Positions 49,284 to 57,636 of a stretch of DNA of 64,000 nt are shown piece after piece. Source of the DNA: Olsenella uli (GTDB lineage: Bacteria; Actinomycetota; Coriobacteriia; Coriobacteriales; Atopobiaceae); the NCBI RefSeq assembly GCF_016900775.1, contig NZ_JACJKN010000004.1:108670-172669 (forward strand). Direction: 5' to 3'. Each line of letters starts with the position of its first letter. The stretch's first letter is position 1. The notes under the pieces were generated by a model. It was given only the letters and a program-made list of their open reading frames with translations. It did not search any database and had not been told where the DNA came from. The position numbers and the translations under genes are program-made.

Positions 49284-50101
49284 TCGCCCTGCTCAAGTCC
49301 GACCTCTACCGCACGGCGCGCTCGCGCTGGCCGTGGGCCGTGCTCGCGCTCGTTGTGCTCGTCACGCTGGGGTCGGCCGTCCTCACCATCTGGTGGCCGC
49401 TCGAGCCGGGCATCGTCTACGACGGTCTTACCGGGCGCGCCGGGGCGCTGCGCCTCGCCGGGCGCGGCTCGAGCATCGTGCTTGTCCAGATGGTCGCCGT
49501 GTTCGTGGCCGCGCACCTCTCGTGCGAGGACTCCGATGCCGGCTATAACCGTACGCTCCTGTCGTCGCTGCGCGGCCGCGTCGCCTATTTTGTCGAGAAG
49601 TACCTGCTCGTGGTCATCGCCACGGGCTTCGTCCTCCTTGCCTACCTCGCGTTCAGCGGCCTCGGAGCCCTCGTGACCATGCGTCCCGTGGAAAACGTCG
49701 AGCCGCTCTGGCAGGTTGTGGCATGGGCGGTCGAGGGCTGGCTCGTGGCGTGCGCCTATGCGCTCGTCGTACTGCTCGTGGGGCAGCTCACGCGCATCAA
49801 GGCGATTGCCATGATCGTTGCGTTTCTGCTGCTCATGGCTGCCTTTGAGCAGGGCTTTCTCACCTTCCTGCTCTTTGTGGGCAAGGTCTTTGGCCAGGAC
49901 TGGGAGCCTGCGCTCGAGGCGGCCATCGCGTGGATGCCCTACGTCACCACCGCTGCCGTGGGCAACGGCGCCGCGGACATGCTCGCCGTGGACGCCACGG
50001 GCGTGGCGCCGGCCGTCCGCGCTCTCGTCGTCTGCGTCCCGCTCTGCCTCGCGTGCGGCGCGATCGGCGCCCTCGTGGGCACGAGGCGTGACCTCGCGTG
50101 A
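49280..50101 (+). CDS. ABC-2 type permease (LanE/LanG-like), second subunit
   Basis: A 273-residue paralogue of the preceding permease: '[16 protein letters not shown]' and '[20 protein letters not shown]', followed by six predicted helices. The two permeases share order and sequence style, pointing to duplication. The ATG overlaps the previous stop (ATGA). Four adjacent gene joints in this operon overlap by a few bases, indicating coupled expression of the ATPase, the two permeases and the kinase. Confidence 0.85.
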   Translation: MIALLKSDLYRTARSRWPWAVLALVVLVTLGSAVLTIWWPLEPGIVYDGLTGRAGALRLAGRGSSIVLVQMVAVFVAAHLSCEDSDAGYNRTLLSSLRGRVAYFVEKYLLVVIATGFVLLAYLAFSGLGALVTMRPVENVEPLWQVVAWAVEGWLVACAYALVVLLVGQLTRIKAIAMIVAFLLLMAAFEQGFLTFLLFVGKVFGQDWEPALEAAIAWMPYVTTAAVGNGAADMLAVDATGVAPAVRALVVCVPLCLACGAIGALVGTRRDLA

Positions 50102-51123
50102 TCGCCGACGCGCTCCTCGAGCCGCTCTACCGCTGGCTCTCCTCCATGGCGGAGTGGCTGCTCGCAAGCCCTACCATGGACTCCTGGCTCAACCTCTACG
50201 AAAGGCTTCGCATGTCCGAGGGACTTTTGCTCGTCGTGATGCTCGCGCTCGGCATCGGGATCGGGGCGACGCTCGCCGTCGCGTGCTACGCCACCGAGCT
50301 CGGCCGCCAGGCGCGCTTCCTCCTCGGACGCGAGCGGCGCAGCAACGCGCGGCTCACCTGCGGGAGCCGCCTGCCGGGCATGGTGGGCATGGTCGACGCC
50401 GTGAACGCCGAGGTGGACGCCGCAGACGCCGAGCGCGTGGAGGCCCTGCGCGCGTCAGACGAGTTCTCACGCGGGCTCTCCGCGCTCTCCCACGACGTGC
50501 GGACGCCGCTCACCGGCGCCCGCGGCTACCTCCAGCTCGCACGCGAGGAGGCGGAGCCGTCGCGCAGGGACACCCAGCTCGCGGCCGCCGACGCGCGCCT
50601 CGCCGCGATGTCGGGGCTTCTGGACGAGCTCTTCTCCTACGCCCGCGCGGCCGACCCCGACGCCCCGCTCGAGCTTGCGCCCGTCCCCCTGCGCCCGGTG
50701 CTGGAGCAGGTCCTTCTCGGCCACTACCCCGAGTTCGAGGCGCGCGGCTGGGAGCCCTCTCTTGCCTGCGACGGCGCGCCCGAGGCGATCGCGGACCCCG
50801 AGGCGCTCAGACGCATCACGGAGAACCTCGTGGCAAACGCGCTGCGCCACGGGTCGGGGCCGCTCACGGTGACGGTCCGCCCTGCCGAGAAGGACCGCGT
50901 GGCCGTGGACTTTGCCAATCCCGTGGCCGACCCCGCCGCGATCGACGCCGACCGCCTCTTCGAGCGCTTCTACCAGGCCGACGACTCGCGCGCCACGGCG
51001 GGCTCGGGCCTTGGCCTGTCCGTCGCCGCCAAGCTCGCCGAGGCCCAGGGCATGGCGCTCTCGGCCCGCCTCGACGGCGGCACCCTCACCATCACGCTTG
51101 TCGCATGTTGCGCGCAAAAGTGA
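50098..51123 (+). CDS. Sensor histidine kinase
   Basis: A 341-residue kinase with one or two N-terminal helices (about 42-65), a short linker, the H-box '[18 protein letters not shown]' (phospho-accepting His at about residue 132) and the ATPase domain with N-box '[13 protein letters not shown]', '[20 protein letters not shown]' (F- and G-box). There is no large sensory domain, as in BceS/LanK-type intramembrane sensors that detect the transporter. It starts with GTG 50098 overlapping the permease stop. The last residues and TGA stop are formed by repeat R12. Confidence 0.88.
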   Translation: MIADALLEPLYRWLSSMAEWLLASPTMDSWLNLYERLRMSEGLLLVVMLALGIGIGATLAVACYATELGRQARFLLGRERRSNARLTCGSRLPGMVGMVDAVNAEVDAADAERVEALRASDEFSRGLSALSHDVRTPLTGARGYLQLAREEAEPSRRDTQLAAADARLAAMSGLLDELFSYARAADPDAPLELAPVPLRPVLEQVLLGHYPEFEARGWEPSLACDGAPEAIADPEALRRITENLVANALRHGSGPLTVTVRPAEKDRVAVDFANPVADPAAIDADRLFERFYQADDSRATAGSGLGLSVAAKLAEAQGMALSARLDGGTLTITLVACCAQK

Positions 51124-51140
51124 CCGTCACCTTTGCGCGC
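51110..51140. repeat. REP-like palindrome R12
   Basis: GCGCGCAAA (51110-51118) and TTTGCGCGC (51132-51140) form the stem around AGTGACCGTCACC, itself a short palindrome. The element supplies the last codons and stop (51121-51123) of the histidine kinase gene. Confidence 0.85.
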
Positions 51141-51155
51141 AGGAAGGAGGAAGAG

Positions 51156-51473
51156 ATGATCGTCACGACCACCAACTCCGTGGAGGGCCACCAGATCAGC
51201 GAGTACCTCGGCATCGTCACCGGCGAGGCGGTGAGCGGCATCAACATGTTCCGCGACATCGGCGCGAGCGTGCGCAACATCTTCGGCGGCCGCTCGGCCG
51301 GCTACGAGGAGGAGCTCCAGGCCGCGCGCGCCGAGGTCCTCGAGGAGATGCAGGCGCGCGCCGCCGCGCTCGGCGCCGACGCCGTCGTGGGCGCCTCCAT
51401 CGGCTACGAGACCTTCGAGGGCATGATCATGACCTGCTGCTCCGGCACGGCGGTGCGCCTGCGCCGCGCGTAG
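51156..51473 (+). CDS. YbjQ-family (DUF74) putative heavy-metal-binding protein
   Basis: A 105-residue protein of the YbjQ/UPF0145 family: N-terminal '[20 protein letters not shown]', then '[20 protein letters not shown]', '[12 protein letters not shown]' and '[15 protein letters not shown]'. The fold forms a pentamer ring; metal binding is proposed in annotation but not proven. GGAGG lies 5 bp upstream. It is the last gene of this plus-strand run and converges with the permease below, with a 12-bp gap between the two stops. Confidence 0.92.
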   Translation: MIVTTTNSVEGHQISEYLGIVTGEAVSGINMFRDIGASVRNIFGGRSAGYEEELQAARAEVLEEMQARAAALGADAVVGASIGYETFEGMIMTCCSGTAVRLRRA

Positions 51474-51485
51474 GGGCGGCCACGC

Positions 51486-52877
51486 CTACTCCCCCGCCGG
51501 CGCGCCCGCCCCCAGCAGCACGCGCTGGCACTCGCGGACGCAGAGCAGGTAGTACAGGGCGAGAAGGACGAGCGTGCCCGCGACCGAGCAGGCCGCGATG
51601 ACGGCGAACGTCCCGTCCGGCACGGCTCGCGCGAGCTGGCGCACCAGCATGAGGCCGAAGGCGTCGTGCGCCACGGCGAGCGCGGCGGGCAGCGCGAAGG
51701 CCACGCCCACCTGCGCCCGCACCGCGGCGCGCATCTCGCGCGCGTCGGCCCCGAGCGCCGCAAGCGTGGCGTAGGCGCGCCTGCCGTCCGCGGCCTGGCT
51801 CACCTGCTGGAGCGCGAGCACCGCCACGGCGGCCACGAGGAAGGACTCCCCGTAGAAGATCCCCACGTAGCCGATCGGCGCGAGCGAGGCCTCGGCCGGC
51901 GCCGCCGGGTCCGCGAGCCCGGCGGCGCGCTGGCCGACGGAGAACACGAGCCCCGCGCAGACCATGCAGACCGCGCACGCGATGAGCACGCAGGTGCACG
52001 AGAGCGCCTGGCAGCCCGTGGACACGCGGCCCTCGACCTGCCGCAGCGCAAAGGCGCGCAGGCCCTCCCAGTAGCGTGGCCGCCGGCGCGCGCGGGCGGG
52101 CGCGGCGGTCGCCACCAGGCGAAAGACGAGCGAGGTCGCCACGTAGGCGGCCCAGCCCATCGGCAGGATGGCGAGCACGAAGAGCCCCGGCATGACCACG
52201 CACGACCCCCACACCACGGCGAGAAGGACCACGGCGAGCACCGCCTGCGCGCGCGTCACCCCGCGATGCCCGGAAAGGGCGAGCCGCTCGGGCGCACGGT
52301 CCCGCCCGAGGAGCTCCACGAGCGGCCGACGCAGCACGTCCACGACGGAGAGCGCGATCGCGAGCCCCTCGATCCCGGCGAACCACGCGCACGCGTCGAG
52401 CGCGGCCGCGGGCGAGACCGACCACGCGAGCCGCCAGGGCACGCCGAAGACAAACGCCGCGACGGCGCCGAAAGCCGGCGAGACGGCGGCCCCGAGCGCG
52501 AGCCCCGCCGCGAGCGCCGCGGCGCCGACGAGCGCGCCCTCCGCCGCGAGGATCGCCGCGAGCGAGGAGGCGCGCATCCCGAGCAGGCCGTACGTCGCGA
52601 ACTCCCGTGAGCGCCGGCGCACGATGAAGCGGCTCGCGTAGGCCACGAGCACGGCGAAGACGAGCACCACGAAGACCGAGAAGGCGCCCGTGACCTCGCG
52701 CGCCTTGTGGATGACCTCGAGCTGGCCCGCGTTGAGCGGCATCGCGAGCAGGTAGTCCCCCGAGGCGTTGAACGAGTACATGAGGCACGTCGCAAAGGCG
52801 AGCGTGGCAAAGTAGACCGAGTAGTCGCGGACGCTGCGGGAGACGTTCCCGAGCGCGATGCGCACGACGGCGGGCAT
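51486..52877 (-). CDS. Orphan BceB-like FtsX permease
   Basis: A 463-residue polytopic protein with about eight helices: 'FATCLMYSFNASGDYLLAMP' region near the N-terminus, 'FSVFVVLVFAVLVAYASRFI', 'EFATYGLLGMRASSLAAIL' (an FtsX/BceB signature) and C-terminal 'TFAVIAACSVAGTLVLLALYYLL'. BceB-type permeases act with a BceA ATPase in peptide-antibiotic resistance. No ATPase is adjacent, so it may use one coded elsewhere (for example at 59566), or be a remnant. The protein is shorter than BceB (about 650) because the large extracellular loop is much reduced. The ATG has GGAAGGAGC upstream. Confidence 0.75.
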   Translation of the reverse strand: MPAVVRIALGNVSRSVRDYSVYFATLAFATCLMYSFNASGDYLLAMPLNAGQLEVIHKAREVTGAFSVFVVLVFAVLVAYASRFIVRRRSREFATYGLLGMRASSLAAILAAEGALVGAAALAAGLALGAAVSPAFGAVAAFVFGVPWRLAWSVSPAAALDACAWFAGIEGLAIALSVVDVLRRPLVELLGRDRAPERLALSGHRGVTRAQAVLAVVLLAVVWGSCVVMPGLFVLAILPMGWAAYVATSLVFRLVATAAPARARRRPRYWEGLRAFALRQVEGRVSTGCQALSCTCVLIACAVCMVCAGLVFSVGQRAAGLADPAAPAEASLAPIGYVGIFYGESFLVAAVAVLALQQVSQAADGRRAYATLAALGADAREMRAAVRAQVGVAFALPAALAVAHDAFGLMLVRQLARAVPDGTFAVIAACSVAGTLVLLALYYLLCVRECQRVLLGAGAPAGE

Positions 52878-53032
52878 GGGCGGCTCCTTCCGGACGGCAC
52901 GTGCGGGACCCCACGATCGTCCCTCTCGCCCCGCCGGCGCGCCATGGCCCAGGCTTATGCGCCCCTAACGGTTTCGCAAGGTTGCCCGCAACGGCGGCGG
53001 GCGGCCGCCCCGCCATGGGCTACAATGCCCGC

Positions 53033-53700
53033 ATGAAAAGGACCCTTCTTGCCGGCGGGCCGGACGGCGTTGCCGTGGAGGTGGAGCGCCGGCGCGTGCG
53101 GCGGCTCAACCTGCGCGTGCGCCCGGACGGCACCGCCCACCTCTCCATCCCCCAGCGCGCCACGCTCGCCGAGGCGCAACGCTTCCTGGACGGGCACGCC
53201 GACTGGCTGCGCAGACACGTCGCGCGGCAGGCGGCGCGCGCCGCCGAGGCCGAGGTCGCGGCCAGAGACGGCCTCCTCCCCTCTGGGGCGAGCTCGTCGC
53301 GCTGCCCGCGGGCATGACGGCAGACGAGCTCTACCGCACCGAGCTCGAGCGGCGCCTGCCCGAGGTCGCACGTCGCATGGAGGAGGCGACGGGCGCCCGC
53401 GCGTCCGGCTGGCAGCTGCGCGCGATGTCCTCGCGCTGGGGATCGGCCACGCCCGGGACGGGGCGCATCCGCATCAACGTGACGCTTGCCGCCTACCCGC
53501 CCACCTGCCTTGACTACGTGGTGGCCCACGAGCTCACGCACCTCCTTGAGCCCAGCCACAACGAGCGGTTCCACGCCCTTCTCGCCCGCGCGTACCCCGC
53601 CGAGCGCGCCGCCCGGGCCCTCCTGCGCCGCCCGGCGCGCGAGGTCGCGGCAGCCAACTCGTTCCCAACCGGTAACGCGCACGAAACAAGCGCCGGGTAA
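53033..53700 (+). pseudogene. YgjP/DUF45-type zinc metallopeptidase, frameshifted
   Basis: Two frames give one M48-like DUF45 (SprT/WLM-related) protein of about 222 residues. The first frame runs from ATG 53033 ('MKRTLLAGGPDGVAVEVERR') to about 53280. The second carries the C-terminal half with 'WQLRAMSSRWGSATPGTGRI' and the zinc site 'VVAHELTHLLEPSHNERFH' (HExxH). The break lies in a run of four C at 53278-53281; a fifth C would read 'LLPLWGELVALPAG' and restore the frame. The active-site residues are intact, so assembly error is plausible. A TACAAT box lies 6 bp before the ATG with no ribosome site, hinting at a leaderless start (weak). Confidence 0.72.
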
Positions 53701-53735
53701 GCTGCCCTCAATCGTCTCCGAAAGGAAGGCCGTCA

Positions 53736-53831
53736 ATGCCCCGTCCCGCGCGCATCGCTCTTCTCGGCGCCCAGCAGCTTGCTGGCGCTCGTGCGTGGTG
53801 GTGGACAAGGACGACCCCCCTCTCGGACTGA
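53736..53831 (+). CDS. trpL: Trp leader peptide (trpL-like)
   Basis: A 31-residue reading frame with GGAAGG before its ATG (53725-53730), containing three consecutive Trp codons (TGGTGGTGG, residues 21-23, 53796-53804), eight codons before its TGA (53829-53831). Three Trp in a row in such a short peptide directly ahead of a trp gene and a terminator is the hallmark of ribosome-mediated attenuation. When charged tRNA-Trp is scarce, the ribosome should stall at these codons. Confidence 0.85.
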   Translation: MPRPARIALLGAQQLAGARAWWWTRTTPLSD

Positions 53832-53852
53832 CGAGGCCACGCGCGCATACAT

Positions 53853-53890
53853 AAAGGGCCCTCGGACTCAGTTCCGGGGGCCCTTTTCTT
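53853..53890 (+). terminator. Attenuator terminator before trpB
   Basis: AAAGGGCCC with TCGG pairs with CCGG and GGGCCCTTT, followed by TTTTCTT: a classical intrinsic terminator 35 bp before trpB. A competing antiterminator is visible: bases about 53814-53831 (CCCCCC...GGACTGA), within the leader's last codons, can pair with about 53868-53881 (TCAGTTCCGGGGGG). Confidence 0.85.
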
Positions 53891-53924
53891 GTGCGCACAG
53901 AATCAAACGTGAAAGGAGATCGTC

Positions 53925-55325
53925 ATGGCCGGCACCACCGCACACGCCACCGCCCCCTACCGCACCTACCTGAGCGAGCAGCAGATCCCGACGGCCTGGT
54001 ACAACCTGCGCGCGGACATGCCGGAGAAGCCCGAGCCCATGCGCCTGCCCAACGGGGCCGTGGCCACACACGCCGACCTCGCCCCCGTCTTCGCCGACGC
54101 CCTGATAGACCAGGAGCTCGACGACGAAACCCCCTACTTCGAGATCCCGGCGCCCGTGCTGGAGATGTACAAGGTCTACCGGCCGAGCCCCCTCTGCCGC
54201 GCCTACAACCTGGAGCGCGCGCTGGGCACCCCCGCGCACATCTACTACAAGTTCGAGGGCAACAACACGAGCGGATCGCACAAGCTGAACTCCGCGCTCG
54301 CGCAGGCCTACTACGCCGCGGCGCAGGGCCTCTCCACCATCACCACCGAGACGGGCGCCGGCCAGTGGGGCACAGCCCTTGCCGAGGCCGCGGCGCACTA
54401 CGGGCTTGACCTCGACGTCTTCATGGTCAAGTGCTCATACGAGCAGAAGCCGTTCCGCCGCAACATCATGGAGACCTTCGGCGCCTCGGTGACGCCCTCG
54501 CCGAGCGCCACCACCGAGGTCGGCCGGCGCATCCTGGCCGAGCACCCCGACTCCACAGGATCGCTCGGCACCGCCATCTCCGAGGCCGTGGAGCGGGCGC
54601 TCCACGTGCCGGAGAACCGCGGGCGCTACCAGCTCGGCAGCGTCCTCAACCAGGTGGTGCTGCACCAGAGCATCATCGGCCTCGAGAGCTACGAGGCGCT
54701 CGCCGAGCTCGGCGAGTACCCGGACGTCGTGATCGGCTGCGCGGGCGGCGGCTCCAACCTCGGCGGCCTCATCGCGCCCTTCATGCGCGACAAGCTCCGC
54801 GGCGAGCGCCCCGACACGCGCTTCGTCGCCGTGGAGCCCGCGAGCTGTCCCTCGCTCACGCGCGGCCGCTACGCCTACGACTTTGCCGACACCGGCCAGA
54901 CCTGCCCGCTCTGCAAGATGTACACGCTCGGCAACGGCTTCATCCCCAGCCCCGACCACGCGGGAGGGCTCCGCTACCACGGCATGAGCCCGATCGTGTC
55001 CAAGCTCAAGCATGACGGCTACCTGGAGGCGGTGGCCGTGCGCCAGACCGACGTCTTCGAGGCGGGCGAGAAGTTCGCCAAGCTGGAGACGATCCTGCCG
55101 GCGCCCGAGAGCGCCCACGCCATCCTCGTGGCGATGCGCGAGGCCGAGCGCTGCCGCGAGACCGGCGAGGCCAAGACGATCCTCTTTGGCCTCACGGGCA
55201 CCGGCTACTTTGACATGGTGGCCTACGACAAGTTCAACCGCGGCGAGATGGAGGACCACGTCCCCACCGACGAGGAGCTCGAGGCCGGCTTCGCCACGAT
55301 CCCGAGCGTCCCCGGGATCCAGTAG
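53925..55325 (+). CDS. trpB: Tryptophan synthase beta chain, TrpB2 type
   Basis: A 466-residue PLP enzyme of the TrpB2 class, with the long N-terminal extension of that type (about 1-75), 'RPSPLCRAYNLE', the PLP lysine in 'EGNNTSGSHKLNSA' (Lys120 by my count), 'TETGAGQWGTA' and the phosphate loop 'CAGGGSNLGG'. It joins indole and serine to tryptophan. No trpA or other trp gene is nearby, so it may work alone or use imported indole; TrpB2 enzymes often do not pair with TrpA. Expression is apparently controlled by the leader peptide and attenuator just upstream. The ATG has an AAAGGAG site. Confidence 0.92.
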   Translation: MAGTTAHATAPYRTYLSEQQIPTAWYNLRADMPEKPEPMRLPNGAVATHADLAPVFADALIDQELDDETPYFEIPAPVLEMYKVYRPSPLCRAYNLERALGTPAHIYYKFEGNNTSGSHKLNSALAQAYYAAAQGLSTITTETGAGQWGTALAEAAAHYGLDLDVFMVKCSYEQKPFRRNIMETFGASVTPSPSATTEVGRRILAEHPDSTGSLGTAISEAVERALHVPENRGRYQLGSVLNQVVLHQSIIGLESYEALAELGEYPDVVIGCAGGGSNLGGLIAPFMRDKLRGERPDTRFVAVEPASCPSLTRGRYAYDFADTGQTCPLCKMYTLGNGFIPSPDHAGGLRYHGMSPIVSKLKHDGYLEAVAVRQTDVFEAGEKFAKLETILPAPESAHAILVAMREAERCRETGEAKTILFGLTGTGYFDMVAYDKFNRGEMEDHVPTDEELEAGFATIPSVPGIQ

Positions 55326-55366
55326 CGCCACGGGCGGACGCCCTTCTCGCCCTGGCGGCGCCCCCC

Positions 55367-55516
55367 TGCGCCGAATCGGCCGCATATGTGCGTTTGGGTG
55401 CCGGAATAGCTGGATATGTGCGCGAGGGGTGCCGGAATGGTCGGATATGTGCGCGCGCAAACGCACACATCCCCCTGTTCCGGCACCCCAAACGCACATT
55501 TCCCCACTATCGGGCG
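55367..55516. repeat. Intergenic repeat array E (three direct, two inverted copies)
   Basis: Between convergent trpB and cstA. Direct copies end at 55392, 55422 and 55453 (unit TGCCGGAAT...GGATATGTGCG); inverted copies start at 55462 and 55493. The period is 30-31 bp on both sides, and the centre is a GCGCGC-rich palindrome. The middle bases vary between copies. Confidence 0.8.
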
Positions 55517-55550
55517 CAGGATTATACGGCGACGCGCAGGCAGAAACGGC

Positions 55551-55588
55551 GACGACGGGGCGCGGACAAGCGTCCCCGCCCCGTCGTC
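55551..55588 (-). terminator. Terminator hairpin after cstA
   Basis: GACGACGGGGCG (55551-55562) and CGCCCCGTCGTC (55577-55588) form a perfect 12-bp stem with a 14-nt loop 20 bp after the cstA stop; on the minus strand CGCCGTTTCT follows. It separates cstA from array E. Confidence 0.75.
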
Positions 55589-55607
55589 ACGTGTCGTGCG
55601 GAACGAC

Positions 55608-57407
55608 CTACTTGCCGCAGTTCTTCCGGCCGAGCTCCGACCACTCGGGCTCCTCGTCGGGAAGCGACCCGGCCGCCTTGCCGAAGAGCTCCTTCAGGCA
55701 GTTGTAGGCCACGATGAGGCCCAGCACCACGAGCAGGATCGCAAAGACGAGCTGCAGGCCGGAGGTGGCGATCACGGCCGCGCCGCTCGCCGCGAGCGCG
55801 TTCACGCAGCCGATGATGCTCTGGACGAGCGAGGTGAACGTGCTCACCAGCAGGAAGACCACCGGCACGTAGAGCATCCAGCCCTTGCGGCCGGTGCATT
55901 TGCAGAAGACCGCGAGCATGATCATGGTCATGCCGCCGAGCAGCTGGTTGGACGCGCCGAAGAGCGCCCAGATGTTGTTGTAGCCGCCGAAGGCGAGCGC
56001 AAGCCCCAGCGCCAGGGTGAGCACGGTGGCGACCCAGGTGTTGGACGCGACCTTGGCCACGCCGGTGGCGTCGGCGCCGGCCTCCTCGGCGGCGTCGTTG
56101 GTCTTGGCGAAGAACTCCTGGAACGAGAGGCGGCCGATGCGGGCAACGGCGTCCACCGAGGTCAGCGCGAGCGCGGAGACGCACATCGTCATGAACACCT
56201 TGGCCAGCGTGGCGTCCACGCCGAACGCGGTCATGCCGCTCGCCACGCCCTGCGAGAAGATCTGGAACGGCGTGGCCGTGGGGGCGCCCGCCTCGAAGGT
56301 GTAGAACGAGCCGAACATGATGGCCGCGAACACGATGGCCAGCACGCCCACGAAGGACTCGGCGACCATCGCACCGTAGCCCACGACGACCATGTCCTTC
56401 TCGTTGGACACCTGCTTGGAGGAGGTGTTGGTGGAGACGAGGCTGTGGAAGCCGGAGAGGGCGCCGCACGCCACGGACACGAAGAGCAGCGGGAACATGT
56501 TCTTGCCGGCCGCGGAGAGCGACTCGAGCGTGGCGGAGTCGGCGATCATCGGGGCGTTCATCGTGGCCTGGCCGTTGACGCCGAGCACCACGATGCCCAC
56601 CACGGCGCACGCGATCATGACGATCATCATGATGGAGGTGAGGTAGTCGCGCGGCTGCTTGAGGGTCTGGATGGGCATGGCTGCGGCAAAGAGCAGGTAG
56701 ACCGTGATGACGGCAAACCAGCCGAGCTTGTCCAGGTAGACGGGGAACTGCATGCCCACGGCAAACATGAGCACGAAGAGCACCACGGCGAGGACAAGCT
56801 CCTTCCACCCGGTGAGGCCGAAGCGACGGCTCGCCCAGCCAAACGCGATCGCCACGAAGGTGAAGAGGATCGAGATCGTGCCGGCCGCGCCGCCCGCGTA
56901 GGACTTCGCCGCGTCAACGGCGCCGTCGGCGCCGAAGGTGGCCATGAAGGTGCCCGCGACCATGTCCACGAAGGCCGCGATCACGATGATTGTGAAGAGC
57001 CAGCTGAAGAGCAGGAACAGCTTGCGCCCGGTGCGGCCGATGTACTTCTCGATCAGCTGGGCGAGCGACTTGCCGTTGTTCTTCACGGACGCGTAGAGCG
57101 CGCCGAAGTCGTGCACGGCGCCGAAGAAGATGCCGCCCACGAGGACCCACAGCAGCACCGGCAGCCAGCCGAACATCATGGCGGCGATGGTGCCCGTGAC
57201 GGGGCCGGCGCCGCAGATGGAGCTGAACTGGTGCGAGAAGGCCGTGAAGCACGAGGCGGGCGAGAAGTTCTTGCCGTCCTCCATGCGCCGCGCGGGCGTG
57301 ATGGCTTTCTCGTCGATGCCCCACGTGCGCGCGAGCCAGCGTCCGTAGAGCAGGTACCCGGCGACCAGCACCACGGCCGCGACGAGCACGATGACGATTC
57401 CGTTCAT
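55608..57407 (-). CDS. cstA: CstA-family carbon starvation/pyruvate or peptide transporter
   Basis: A 599-residue membrane protein with about 15 helices. CstA signature parts are present: 'HDFGALYASVKNNGKSLAQL' (about 98-117), 'KNFSPASCFTAFSHQFSSIC' with 'GAGPVTGTIAAMMFGWLP', and a C-terminal CstA domain. In E. coli the family takes up peptides or pyruvate during carbon starvation. It stands alone, with TAGGAGG before the ATG. The upstream gap (57408-57636) holds repeat R13 and the divergent promoter of the response regulator. Confidence 0.92.
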   Translation of the reverse strand: MNGIVIVLVAAVVLVAGYLLYGRWLARTWGIDEKAITPARRMEDGKNFSPASCFTAFSHQFSSICGAGPVTGTIAAMMFGWLPVLLWVLVGGIFFGAVHDFGALYASVKNNGKSLAQLIEKYIGRTGRKLFLLFSWLFTIIVIAAFVDMVAGTFMATFGADGAVDAAKSYAGGAAGTISILFTFVAIAFGWASRRFGLTGWKELVLAVVLFVLMFAVGMQFPVYLDKLGWFAVITVYLLFAAAMPIQTLKQPRDYLTSIMMIVMIACAVVGIVVLGVNGQATMNAPMIADSATLESLSAAGKNMFPLLFVSVACGALSGFHSLVSTNTSSKQVSNEKDMVVVGYGAMVAESFVGVLAIVFAAIMFGSFYTFEAGAPTATPFQIFSQGVASGMTAFGVDATLAKVFMTMCVSALALTSVDAVARIGRLSFQEFFAKTNDAAEEAGADATGVAKVASNTWVATVLTLALGLALAFGGYNNIWALFGASNQLLGGMTMIMLAVFCKCTGRKGWMLYVPVVFLLVSTFTSLVQSIIGCVNALAASGAAVIATSGLQLVFAILLVVLGLIVAYNCLKELFGKAAGSLPDEEPEWSELGRKNCGK

Positions 57408-57523
57408 GAAAACCTCCTAACTGTTGCAAAAAGCGCGAGCACCATGGTGCTCCTTTCAACTTCACACATCCGCCATATTCCCCGACCGCTAACCGGCAGG
57501 AAACATACCGTTCACGGACAGAC

Positions 57524-57569
57524 GTGACAGAGGGACGGAGCGGCGACAACTCTTCCGTCCCCCTGTCAC
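57524..57569. repeat. REP-like palindrome R13 (long loop)
   Basis: GTGACAGAGGGACGG and CCGTCCCCCTGTCAC pair with few mismatches around a 16-nt loop. It lies in the divergent cstA/response-regulator gap rather than at a gene end, unlike most copies. Confidence 0.75.
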
Positions 57570-57587
57570 ATGACGAAACCGTCACAT
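57565..57587 (+). promoter_or_regulatory. GTCACAT direct repeats before the second two-component system
   Basis: GTCACAT occurs at 57565-57571 and 57581-57587 (16-bp step) upstream of a TATACT box (57609-57614). GTCAC repeats recur before the cognate ABC operon (59489 and 59500), suggesting binding by this response regulator. Confidence 0.5.
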
Positions 57588-57636
57588 AGCGCCGCTGCGT
57601 CGCCACCCTATACTCGGAGATGACGAAGGGAGTGCC

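Noticed and set aside
51486..52877. Orphan permease as part of the BcrA operon
   Set aside because: It is on the opposite strand and convergent, and its fold (FtsX/BceB) does not match the ABC-2 permeases of that operon.
53021..53033. TACAAT 6 bp before the zinc-peptidase ATG as proof of a leaderless transcript
   Set aside because: No -35 box is visible at the right distance and the gene is frameshifted, so I mention it only as a hint.
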